DNA of 49,972 nt from NCBI GenBank assembly GCA_964513655.1, contig CAZENQ010000013.1, forward strand, positions 1-49,972, written 5' to 3'. Below are positions 9,421 to 17,214 of the stretch, in pieces. Made by a program: the position numbers and the translations under genes. This stretch comes from G020350405 sp964513655. Lineage in GTDB: Bacteria > Planctomycetota > Phycisphaerae > Sedimentisphaerales > Anaerobacaceae. Within the stretch, counting starts at the first letter, position 1; every line of letters begins with the position of its first letter. A model generated the notes under the pieces. The model saw only the letters and a program-made list of their open reading frames with translations, was not told where the DNA came from and made no database searches.

Positions 9421-10884
9421 ATGTATAAGACAACAATAATATCTGTGGTTCTTTTTGTGGGAATGGTAATGTTTTCGAATTCTTTTGCGGGTTCTGAGAT
9501 GCTGCCGACGAACAGTCATCCGACGACAGATGCTTATGACGGGTGGAGGCTTGGCATTCAGGCGTGGACATTTAATCGGTTCACGCTTTACGAAGCGATA
9601 GACAAAACAGCGTCGCTGGGTTTGGACTGGATAGAGGCGTATCCGCATGGTCAGAAGCTGAGCAAGGACAAGCCAAATATTGTTTTTGGTCACGAGATGC
9701 CGGTGGAGATAAGGGAGGAAGTTAAACAGAAGCTGGCAGATTCAGGCGTGAAGCTGGTCAATTATGGCGTGGTGAGCCTGCCGAACGATGAGGCCGAGTG
9801 CCGGAAGGTATTTGAGTTCGCGAGGGAGATGGGTATTAAGACTCTTGTGTCGGAGCCGCCGGCCGAAGCGTTTGAGATGCTCGACAGGTTGTGCCGGGAG
9901 TACAAAGTCAGTGTGGCGATTCACAACCATCCCAAGCCGTCGGGCTATTGGAATCCGGATACGGTATTGGGAGTATGTAAAGGACGAAGCAAGTGGATAG
10001 GCGCGTGTGCGGATACGGGTCACTGGATGCGCTCGGGTGTTAATGCGGTCGAGACGCTGAAAAAACTCGAAGGTCGGATTATCAGCCTGCATTTTAAGGA
10101 CATCAATGAATTCGGCAAGCGCAAGGCCCATGATGTGGTATGGGGGACAGGTGTAGGTGACGTCAAGGCGATGCTGGCAGAGCTGCACCGCCAGAATTTC
10201 AAGGGCATGTTTTCAATTGAGTATGAACATAACTGGGAGAAATCACTACCGGAAATAAGGCGGTGTGTGCAGTACTTTGACAAAGTTGCGAGCGAGTTGA
10301 AGCCGACCGGCTGGCGTGATTTACTGGCGGATGACCTGTCGAACTGCATATTTAAGCGAGGCAGTTGGGTAATGGAGGATGGCGTGCTGGCTCGTAAGGG
10401 CGGTGGTGATATCTGGACAAAAGAAACATTCGGTGATTTTGTCCTGGACCTGGAATTTAAGACGGCGAAGGGGGCCAACAGCGGTGTGTTTCTTAGGACC
10501 GGCGACATTGCCGATTTCGTACAAACCGGTATTGAGGTGCAGATACTTGACTACGACGGTAAAGACTCAGCGAAGAGCAGGGGTGCCTGCGGAGCGATTT
10601 ATCACTGTCTGGCGCCCAAGAAAGACGTGGTGAAGAAGACCGGAGAATGGAACCATTACACCATAACCTGCAAGGCCAACAAGATATACGTAGTTTTGAA
10701 CGGCGAGCAGATAATCGATATGGATTTGGATTTATGGACCGAGGCACATAAAAACCCGGACGGTACGAAGAACAAGTTCAGAACCGCTTTTAAAGACATG
10801 CCCCGGGAAGGCCATATAGGTCTACAGGACCACGGCGACCCGGTGTGGTTTCGGAATGTAAAGATAAAGCCTCTATGCAAGTAG
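9421..10884 (+). CDS. Secreted fusion of sugar isomerase-type TIM barrel and DUF1080 (3-keto-disaccharide hydrolase) domain
   Basis: 487 residues. A signal peptide (to about residue 23, ending NSFAG) is followed by a TIM barrel at about 40-285, with metal-ligand-type segments SEPPAE, IHNHPKP, CADTGHW, HFKDIN and SIEYEHNW. From about 300 to the end lies a DUF1080 (concanavalin-like) domain: WRDLL, GDFVLDLEFK, NSGVFLRTG, GEWNHYTI and GHIGLQDHG are its typical blocks. In Bacteroides, separate proteins of these two kinds work together on 3-keto-glucosides made by Gfo/Idh/MocA enzymes (known from the families); here they are joined. That supports a 3-keto-glycoside pathway in the periplasm. Directly seen: the two domains and the leader. 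Inferred: the substrate. Confidence 0.88.
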   Translation: MYKTTIISVVLFVGMVMFSNSFAGSEMLPTNSHPTTDAYDGWRLGIQAWTFNRFTLYEAIDKTASLGLDWIEAYPHGQKLSKDKPNIVFGHEMPVEIREEVKQKLADSGVKLVNYGVVSLPNDEAECRKVFEFAREMGIKTLVSEPPAEAFEMLDRLCREYKVSVAIHNHPKPSGYWNPDTVLGVCKGRSKWIGACADTGHWMRSGVNAVETLKKLEGRIISLHFKDINEFGKRKAHDVVWGTGVGDVKAMLAELHRQNFKGMFSIEYEHNWEKSLPEIRRCVQYFDKVASELKPTGWRDLLADDLSNCIFKRGSWVMEDGVLARKGGGDIWTKETFGDFVLDLEFKTAKGANSGVFLRTGDIADFVQTGIEVQILDYDGKDSAKSRGACGAIYHCLAPKKDVVKKTGEWNHYTITCKANKIYVVLNGEQIIDMDLDLWTEAHKNPDGTKNKFRTAFKDMPREGHIGLQDHGDPVWFRNVKIKPLCK

Positions 10885-10999
10885 CCGCTTATCAACATAG
10901 GCTTGTAGGCCGGGCGGCAATCACATATAATGCCAAGATGTATGTGTTTGAATAGCTTGGCAATCAGCTTGTTTGATTGATGAAGTTGACAGGGACACA

Positions 11000-12352
11000 A
11001 TGAATAATCAGAAAAACAGAAAAGAAATAGACAGGCGCAGTTTTCTTCGTTCCACGGCAGCGATGGGTGCCGGTGTTGTTTTGGCTCCGAAATCTTTTGG
11101 TCAGGCAGCAGGTTCCGGACCAGATGATATAAACGTGGCCTTACTGGGCGCCGGTGCCCAGGGTCAGGTCCTGCTGAACGCCTGTTTGAAGATTCCGGGC
11201 GTTCGTTTCAAGGCGGTTTGTGACATCTGGACGGCCTACAATCAGAAGCGCGCATCGCGTCTGCTGAAGAAATACCGCCACGAGCACAATACCTACGTGG
11301 ACTACCAGGAGATGCTCGACAAGGAAAAGGACCTTGATGCCGTGCTCATTGCCACGCCTGATTTCCGGCACGCCGAGCATACGGTGGCGTGTCTCAAGGC
11401 GGGGCTGCACGTCTATTGCGAAAAGGAGATGTCCAACACTCTCGAAGACGCCCGTAAGATGGTTCAGGCGGCGAAGGAGACGGGCAAGCTTCTGCAGATT
11501 GGCCATCAGCGGCGGAGCAATCCGCGTTATATTCACTGCTATGAAAAGCTCATAAAGGAGGCAAAGATTCTCGGCCGGATAACCACCGTCAACGGACAGT
11601 GGAACCGCGCTGCCCGACCGGACCTCGGTTCGCCCGAGAAATACGCCATCGACCAGAGCACGCTTGAAAAGTATGGTTTTAAATCTATGCACCAGTTTCG
11701 AAACTGGCGGTGGTATAAAGGGCTCGGAGGCGGGCCAATAGTTGACCTTGGCTCGCACCAGATTGACATTTATAACTGGTTCCTCGAATCAAATCCGAAA
11801 TCCGTGATGGCCAGCGGCGGTACGGACTACTATGATAAAAAGACGCACGAATGGTATGATAATGTGATGGCCATTTATGAATACAGAACCTCCCTAGGGA
11901 TCGTCAGAGCATTTTATCAAACCATAACCACCAACAGCAGCCAGGGATACTTCGAGACCTTCATGGGGAACCAGGGGACGCTGGTAATATCAGAATCCGC
12001 GGCCCGAGGCGCCGTTTATCGCGAGCCGTCGGCTCCCGAGTGGGACAAATGGGTAAAGGGGGGCATTCTAAACGAGCCTGCCAAGCCGGCCGAAGAGGAA
12101 AAACCGGAGGCTGGTGCGGTTCTTGACGTGCGTGAGACTATGGCGCCGCCGGCCTATGAACTTGCGGTGAAAATGGATAAACTGTACCACCAGCCTCATT
12201 TGGAGAACTTCTTTGATGCCATCCGCGGCAGGGCCAAACTCAACTGCCCGGCCGACGTCGGGTACGAAACGGCGGTTACGGTGTTGAAGGTAAACGAAGC
12301 GGTGGAAGCGGCCTGCAGACTTGACTTTAAACCGGAGGAGCTTAAAGTTTAG
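11000..12352 (+). CDS. Tat-exported Gfo/Idh/MocA family oxidoreductase with EKE motif
   Basis: 450 residues with a twin-arginine leader (DRRSFLRS, then AAMGAGVVLAPKSFG). The Rossmann motif is LLGAGAQGQ. The EKP motif is changed to CEKEMSN, keeping Glu and Lys but losing Pro. DLGSHQIDIYNW holds the His/Asp pair. The frame can start at TTG 10973, but ATG 11000 is chosen because it places the Tat motif near the N-terminus; AGGGA at 10991-10995 is close upstream. The 88 bases before TTG 10973 contain a 7-bp inverted repeat (TGCCAAG/CTTGGCA, 10931-10962) without a T-run. The gene directly precedes the cytochrome pair, which is the main reason to suspect respiratory electron removal. Confidence 0.9.
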   Translation: MNNQKNRKEIDRRSFLRSTAAMGAGVVLAPKSFGQAAGSGPDDINVALLGAGAQGQVLLNACLKIPGVRFKAVCDIWTAYNQKRASRLLKKYRHEHNTYVDYQEMLDKEKDLDAVLIATPDFRHAEHTVACLKAGLHVYCEKEMSNTLEDARKMVQAAKETGKLLQIGHQRRSNPRYIHCYEKLIKEAKILGRITTVNGQWNRAARPDLGSPEKYAIDQSTLEKYGFKSMHQFRNWRWYKGLGGGPIVDLGSHQIDIYNWFLESNPKSVMASGGTDYYDKKTHEWYDNVMAIYEYRTSLGIVRAFYQTITTNSSQGYFETFMGNQGTLVISESAARGAVYREPSAPEWDKWVKGGILNEPAKPAEEEKPEAGAVLDVRETMAPPAYELAVKMDKLYHQPHLENFFDAIRGRAKLNCPADVGYETAVTVLKVNEAVEAACRLDFKPEELKV

Positions 12353-12394
12353 ATTCAGGTTAAAGGTAGCCAGTTTGCACGATGGCTTTATTAA

Positions 12395-14269
12395 GTGTAT
12401 ACTGCGAAAAGGATTGAGCATATATTGAGAAAAGGATTTTTAATAACCGGGGTTTGTTGGCTGCTGTTATTGGCCGGTTACGGTGCCGCTGATACCGGGC
12501 AGAGCCTTCTGGGTGATTCTGATGACGGCAGCCGGGCAGTTCCTGTTCATTTCATACCGCTAATTGATGAGGAAGGCGAAAAAATAACACCTGATGATGA
12601 CCCCCTTCTTCCTTTTTCGACGCGCAAGACGTGCGGTTTTTGCCACGACTATAAGAAGATAAGCGGGGGCTGGCATTTTAACGCAGCTGAGCCGAATGTC
12701 GCTGCTGGTCGGGCGGGACAGCCTTGGGTACTTGTCGACGCAGGTAGCGGTACGCATATACCTCTTTCGTATCGTTCTTGGCCGCGAGCTTTCAGACCTG
12801 AGCAACTTGGCCTGACACCGTGGCAGTTTGTTCAGCTGTTCGGCAGGCATATGCCCGGCGGGGTGGGTGAAGATATAAATGCAGAGACTATTGACCTCGA
12901 AGCCCGTTGGATGGTCTCGGGAGAGTTAGAGATAAACTGTCTTAGCTGCCATGATGCCGACCCTGCCCACGACCAGGCTGAGTACGCTGTCCAGATAGCA
13001 CGTCAGAATTTTCGCTGGGCTGCCGCCGCTACCTGCGGGTTTGCATCGGTGAGCGGTTCAGCGAAGCGCATGCCCGACACATACGACCCTTTGATGCCGG
13101 AGCCGCTGGATGACCCTAAGTTGATTCCACCCAACATTACGTATCGTAAGGACGCATTTGACCACAGGCGGCAGGTTTTCTTTGACCTTGTCACCGAGAT
13201 TCCTTCCGAAAGGTGTTATTTCTGTCATTCCAACAAAATACTGACCGAAGCCGAAACATGGGCTACTGATGAAGATGTACATTTGGCGGCGGGACTGACC
13301 TGTGTCGACTGCCACCGCAACGGTCTTGACCACAACATTACGCGGGGTTACGAACAAGAGTCATCTGTCTCGGCGAATCCATTAGCGGGCGCATTGTCGT
13401 GTGCAGGCTGCCACGAGGAAGGACGTTTGGGTGCGCCGGTGCCGAGCCATCCGGGCATTCCGCTTATTCATTTTGATAAGCTCACCTGTACCGCATGCCA
13501 TAGTGGCCCCTGGCCTGACCAAAAAACCCATCGGGTAAAGACCGCCCGGGCGCATGGTCTGGGCACCCATATTGGCAAAGCCAAAGACGAGGTACTTCCG
13601 CATATTATATCGCCGGTTTTTGCTGAACAGCAGGATGGCAGAATTGCGCCTCATAATCTGATTTGGCCTGCATTCTGGGGTGGCCTGAAAGGCGAAAAGG
13701 TTGAGCCGATTGCCATCGAAATTGTCAGGCAGGGGGCCGAAATGATTGCCGGTAAAGCCCTTCCACGTTCCGGTGGTTGGCCGTCCTTAAGCAGGGAAAG
13801 AATCGCGGAAGATTTAGTTTTCGCATCAAGTTCAGGAGCGGTAGAGGGGCAGGCTGTTTACATTTGCGGCGGCAAGCTCTACCGGCTCGATGGTTCAGGT
13901 CAACTTATCGAAGAAGAGCATGCGGCAGCAAAACCTTACCTTTGGCCCATTGGCCACGACGTCCGCCCGGCCGCTCAGTCATTAGGCAGTAACAGATGTG
14001 AAGACTGCCACGCTACAAATTCGGCGTTCTTTTTCGGCGATGTTGAGGTCGATTCGCCCGTTGCCTCCGAGCAAGGTTCTACTAAAAAGATGGTTGAGTT
14101 CCAGGGTCTTGACCCTGTCTATACCAAGGCTTTTGCATTCTCGTTCGTGTTCCGTCCATGGTTGAAAGTTGTCGCACTTGGCTCATGTGCGATTTTAGGT
14201 GCGGTTCTTCTGTTGTATGGGTTGAAAGCATTAGCGTGTTTAGCCAGAGTGCTGGCTGGTAAGGATTAG
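12395..14269 (+). CDS. Seven-haem c-type cytochrome with C-terminal membrane anchor
   Basis: About 624 residues, with an N-terminal hydrophobic leader and seven CxxCH haem-binding motifs, in order CGFCH, CLSCH, CYFCH, CVDCH, CAGCH, CTACH and CEDCH. A lone Cys in AATCGF may be the relic of an eighth. A C-terminal membrane span (VVALGSCAILGAVLLLYGL) anchors it, so the haems face the periplasm. The start is uncertain: GTG 12395 has a poor ribosome-binding site, while TTG 12425, after AAAAGGA at 12407-12413, gives a shorter, standard-looking signal peptide. The next gene is a membrane protein with cytochrome-b-like histidines 23 bases downstream, and the two probably form one electron-transfer complex. 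I cannot assign it to a named cytochrome family. Confidence 0.88.
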   Translation: MYTAKRIEHILRKGFLITGVCWLLLLAGYGAADTGQSLLGDSDDGSRAVPVHFIPLIDEEGEKITPDDDPLLPFSTRKTCGFCHDYKKISGGWHFNAAEPNVAAGRAGQPWVLVDAGSGTHIPLSYRSWPRAFRPEQLGLTPWQFVQLFGRHMPGGVGEDINAETIDLEARWMVSGELEINCLSCHDADPAHDQAEYAVQIARQNFRWAAAATCGFASVSGSAKRMPDTYDPLMPEPLDDPKLIPPNITYRKDAFDHRRQVFFDLVTEIPSERCYFCHSNKILTEAETWATDEDVHLAAGLTCVDCHRNGLDHNITRGYEQESSVSANPLAGALSCAGCHEEGRLGAPVPSHPGIPLIHFDKLTCTACHSGPWPDQKTHRVKTARAHGLGTHIGKAKDEVLPHIISPVFAEQQDGRIAPHNLIWPAFWGGLKGEKVEPIAIEIVRQGAEMIAGKALPRSGGWPSLSRERIAEDLVFASSSGAVEGQAVYICGGKLYRLDGSGQLIEEEHAAAKPYLWPIGHDVRPAAQSLGSNRCEDCHATNSAFFFGDVEVDSPVASEQGSTKKMVEFQGLDPVYTKAFAFSFVFRPWLKVVALGSCAILGAVLLLYGLKALACLARVLAGKD

Positions 14270-14292
14270 CGTGTTGTAACCGGGCCGATAGT

Positions 14293-14937
14293 ATGTTTCG
14301 TACAGTTTCTATAATAGTATTTCTCGTCGTCCTCGGCTTTATCTGTGTGCATTGTGTAGTTTCAGCGGTGGTTAAAGGATATCGATGGCGGCCGATAGAT
14401 ATCGTCAGGACGCTAATTCGTCTTTTCACACTGGTTTTCCTGGAGCAGAAGCTGAATTTCGTCGGCGTTTTGAGAAAACTGGTCTATCTTTTGGCACTGC
14501 TTTGTTTCATAGTCCTTGTGATCACCGGTTTTTATCCAGTTGTGTTTTTGGGCGAACACCTTTCGGGTTATTTGTTGATGGTACACGCCACCTTTGCACC
14601 GGTTTTAGCGGGGTGTTTGGCGGTATTGGCCTTGATGTGGGCGGACAACTGTCGATTTGAAAAAAATGATTGGCCATGGCTGCAGAAACTTCTTCACGGT
14701 CAAGCCGCAGCCAAACCTGCCGGTGCAAAGTGCCAGCTCGGGCAGAAGATATGTTTCTGGCTGATTATCCTTCTGGCCCTGCCGGTAATCCTGTCGATTG
14801 TTTTGGGAATGTTGCCGCTTTTCGGGACTGACGGGCAGGAATTTCTTTTGAATCTGCACCGTTACAGTACGCTGCTGCTGGCGGCGGCTGCAATGTTGCA
14901 TACGTACTTAATAATCCGGACCCAAATGGCGAAGTAG
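14293..14937 (+). CDS. Cytochrome-b-like integral membrane protein
   Basis: 214 residues with about five predicted membrane spans (about 4-26, 62-84, 92-114, 151-174 and 189-208). Histidines within or at the ends of spans (GEHLSG, MVHATF, NLHRYS, MLHTYL) suit bis-His haem b ligation, as in cytochrome b561 or the gamma subunits of formate dehydrogenase-like enzymes. It follows the seven-haem cytochrome c closely, so a quinone-linked membrane complex is the natural reading. Whether it reduces or oxidises quinone is not visible. Haem ligation is inferred from His positions only. Confidence 0.75.
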   Translation: MFRTVSIIVFLVVLGFICVHCVVSAVVKGYRWRPIDIVRTLIRLFTLVFLEQKLNFVGVLRKLVYLLALLCFIVLVITGFYPVVFLGEHLSGYLLMVHATFAPVLAGCLAVLALMWADNCRFEKNDWPWLQKLLHGQAAAKPAGAKCQLGQKICFWLIILLALPVILSIVLGMLPLFGTDGQEFLLNLHRYSTLLLAAAAMLHTYLIIRTQMAK

Positions 14938-15005
14938 TAACCAATTGGTTTTATTGAGGATGTTCTAAGATTCTTCAAAATGGAATTTGTTGAAAGGAGT
15001 GAAAA

Positions 15006-16163
15006 ATGGAGAAAGTTGTAGCTTTATTGTGTGTCTTTGGATTGGGTATGTGCTTCTCACTGCTCGGGTCAATCAGTGTTAAGCTGATGCCGCGCCTGAA
15101 AATCGACAAGGGCAGGTTTGGCACGCTTATTATGGCCTTTATGGGGATGTGTCTGGTTGCGTCGCTGATTATGGGTGTGGTGGTAGACAAGCTGGGTTAT
15201 AAACCCGTGGCCATCTTCGGCTTTATCGTGACGGCGGGGTGTATCTTCGCGCTCTCCCGCGGCACGACCTATTGGGCGGTGGTCATCCCCTGTCTGGTGC
15301 TGGGCTTTGGCGCGATGGCCCTGAATACTGCGGGCAACACGCTTATTCCGGTGGTTCTGTTCGGGGGCGAGAATCCGGCGGCGGCCAGTAACTTGGGTAA
15401 CGTGTTCTTCGGATTGGGGCTTTTTCTTACCCCCCTGATTGTGAGTTTCCTTTTCCGCAAGACCTCTTACGAGAACGCCGTTTCGGCACTGGCTGTGATT
15501 GTACTGATACCGGTGGTTTTCGCCCTTATAGCGAAGTATCCCGACGTCCAGGCTGGTTTTTTGACTATTGGCGATGCTGTCGGGCTGCTTGGCAAGCCGG
15601 CTGTCTTAATTGCCGCGCTGGTTCTTTTCTTCTATATCGCGATGGAGGCGTCATTCTGTAACTGGATTGCGCCTTATGGCAAAGAGATTATCAGCAAGGA
15701 CTTTCCTGAGATGGCGGGGGACGTGGTGGATGCTGCAGCACAGCGGATGCTGTCGGTATTTGCCGTGGCGATGATGGTCGGTCGGCTCGTAGCCAGCCAG
15801 ATTCAGTTTATCACAGTACACGGCGACCTTATTATCGCCGGAGCTGCTTTAGTAGCCGGACTGGTAATCTTGGCGATGACAAAGAGCGGCGCGATTTGGA
15901 CGAGTGCACTGGTTGCGTGTGCGGGACTGGCTTTCGCTCCGTGCTTTCCGACGACGGTTGGAGTTACGTTCGCGAAGTTCGAGCCGGCGGTTTACGGCAG
16001 CGTGTTCGGGATAATCTTTGCGGTAGGATTGCTCGGTGCGGTGATTGTTCCCAAGGCAATCGGTAATTACGCAAAAGGCTCTTCGGTTCAGAAAAGCCTG
16101 AAGCTGCTGGTTCCGGTTTGTGTAGCGCTGATTGTCCTGGCGCTGATTTTGGGCAAGCTTTAG
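15006..16163 (+). CDS. Major facilitator superfamily transporter (sugar MFS type)
   Basis: 385 residues, almost entirely hydrophobic, consistent with twelve membrane spans in two halves. The loop after the second span (GVVVDKLGYKP) matches the MFS motif-A position, and the overall pattern resembles FucP-like sugar porters. GAAAGGAG just upstream is a strong ribosome-binding site before ATG 15006. As the last gene before the terminator at 16251-16280, it probably imports a monosaccharide or keto sugar released by the exported enzymes of the cluster; this is inferred from position. Confidence 0.85.
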   Translation: MEKVVALLCVFGLGMCFSLLGSISVKLMPRLKIDKGRFGTLIMAFMGMCLVASLIMGVVVDKLGYKPVAIFGFIVTAGCIFALSRGTTYWAVVIPCLVLGFGAMALNTAGNTLIPVVLFGGENPAAASNLGNVFFGLGLFLTPLIVSFLFRKTSYENAVSALAVIVLIPVVFALIAKYPDVQAGFLTIGDAVGLLGKPAVLIAALVLFFYIAMEASFCNWIAPYGKEIISKDFPEMAGDVVDAAAQRMLSVFAVAMMVGRLVASQIQFITVHGDLIIAGAALVAGLVILAMTKSGAIWTSALVACAGLAFAPCFPTTVGVTFAKFEPAVYGSVFGIIFAVGLLGAVIVPKAIGNYAKGSSVQKSLKLLVPVCVALIVLALILGKL

Positions 16164-16250
16164 AACTTGACCGGAATAGCTGAGTTGTCCCCGACACACG
16201 AGACGTTTTGAGAGCGCCAGACTACTGACTGGTTAGTAAATTGTCTTTTT

Positions 16251-16280
16251 GGGCAGGGGCCGGTGGGTTCCTGCCCTTTT
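16251..16280 (+). terminator. Rho-independent terminator closing the carbohydrate cluster
   Basis: GGGCAGG (16251-16257) pairs with CCTGCCC (16270-16276) in a perfect 7-bp GC-rich stem with a 12-base loop, followed directly by TTTT. It lies 88 bases after the MFS gene and before a new promoter at 16311. Confidence 0.75.
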
Positions 16281-16310
16281 GTGCTAATGGCGGGCGCATT
16301 TGGGGAGCAT

Positions 16311-16339
16311 TTGACAGCACCGTTCAAATATATTAGAAT
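16311..16339 (+). promoter_or_regulatory. Sigma-70-type promoter for the lipoprotein-GT39-ApbE operon
   Basis: TTGACA (16311-16316) and TAGAAT (16334-16339) are separated by 17 bases, a near-perfect housekeeping promoter. It sits just after a terminator and about 90 bases before ATG 16432, leaving a leader of roughly 85 bases in which I see no recognisable riboswitch. Confidence 0.75.
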
Positions 16340-16431
16340 ATTGGGGGTAAATTGAGCACCATATGCCAGAGCGACTTGGAAAATCGGCTATTTCGTAAAT
16401 TAGATGGAATTTTTGAGGTCAAAAGTAAATT

Positions 16432-17214
16432 ATGAAAGAAGGTTTTAACTCAACTGTGAAGATTTATGTTGTGGTGTTGTTGGCGGCGTGTTTGCTCTTT
16501 GTTCCATCCTGCAAAGAGTCTTCCGATGAGAGTTCGTCCGGGCAGACAGAACAGGCAGAACAGCAGGTTACAGAGACGTCCAAGGACCAGACCGTAGAAG
16601 TGAGTACAGGCACTGGCGAATTGGTGCCTCTGGATATTAAGCTGCCCAGGCCGATGTTTGTGGGCACGCCCCAGAATATCCGGGTGCCCAACCTTGAAAA
16701 ACCGCTGGGCAAGCCGCGTCCGGCTTTTCTGGCTCCGGCCGGAACAGAAAATGTAGCACTGGGCAAACCGGTGGCCAGCAGCGATGAAGAGCCTATCATC
16801 GGCGAGATTGAAATGATAACCGACGGGGACAAGGAAGCGGCCGATGGCAGCTACGTTGAGTTAGGGCCTTTTCTACAGGATGTCATCATCGACCTCGGAG
16901 CCGAGCATGATATATACGCCATTTTGTTATGGCACTTCCACAAACAGGCCCGGGTCTATTTTGACGTGGTGGTACAGGCCGGCGATGACGCTGACTTTAT
17001 TACGAATGTCAGGACTGTATTTAATAATGACCACGACAATTCAGCCGGTCTGGGTATTGGTTCGGATATGCACTATGTTGAGACCTCCGAAGGCAAACTT
17101 ATCGATGCCAAGGGCGTTCGGGCCCGTTATGTCCGGCTGTACAGCAACGGCAACAGCAGCAATGAACTGAACCACTATATAGAGGTGGAAGTTTTCGGCA
17201 AACCCGCGATATGA
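16432..17214 (+). CDS. Putative lipoprotein with discoidin-like (F5/8 type C-like) domain
   Basis: 260 residues. A hydrophobic leader ends in FVPSC at Cys 27, an imperfect lipobox, followed by a Ser/Glu/Gln-rich linker to about residue 60. The C-terminal 150 residues (from NVALGKPVASSD through VIIDLGAEHDIYAILLWH to ARYVRLYSNG and YIEVEVFG) look like a galactose-binding/discoidin beta-sandwich, which often binds carbohydrate. Its stop overlaps the start of the glycosyltransferase gene (ATGA at 17211-17214), implying translational coupling. Probable envelope lipoprotein working with that enzyme; ligand unknown. Confidence 0.75.
   Translation: MKEGFNSTVKIYVVVLLAACLLFVPSCKESSDESSSGQTEQAEQQVTETSKDQTVEVSTGTGELVPLDIKLPRPMFVGTPQNIRVPNLEKPLGKPRPAFLAPAGTENVALGKPVASSDEEPIIGEIEMITDGDKEAADGSYVELGPFLQDVIIDLGAEHDIYAILLWHFHKQARVYFDVVVQAGDDADFITNVRTVFNNDHDNSAGLGIGSDMHYVETSEGKLIDAKGVRARYVRLYSNGNSSNELNHYIEVEVFGKPAI

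Noticed and set aside
12353..12394. AGCCA/TGGCT hairpin as a terminator before the cytochrome gene
   Set aside because: The stem is only 5 bp and the T-run is interrupted; it is too weak to call.
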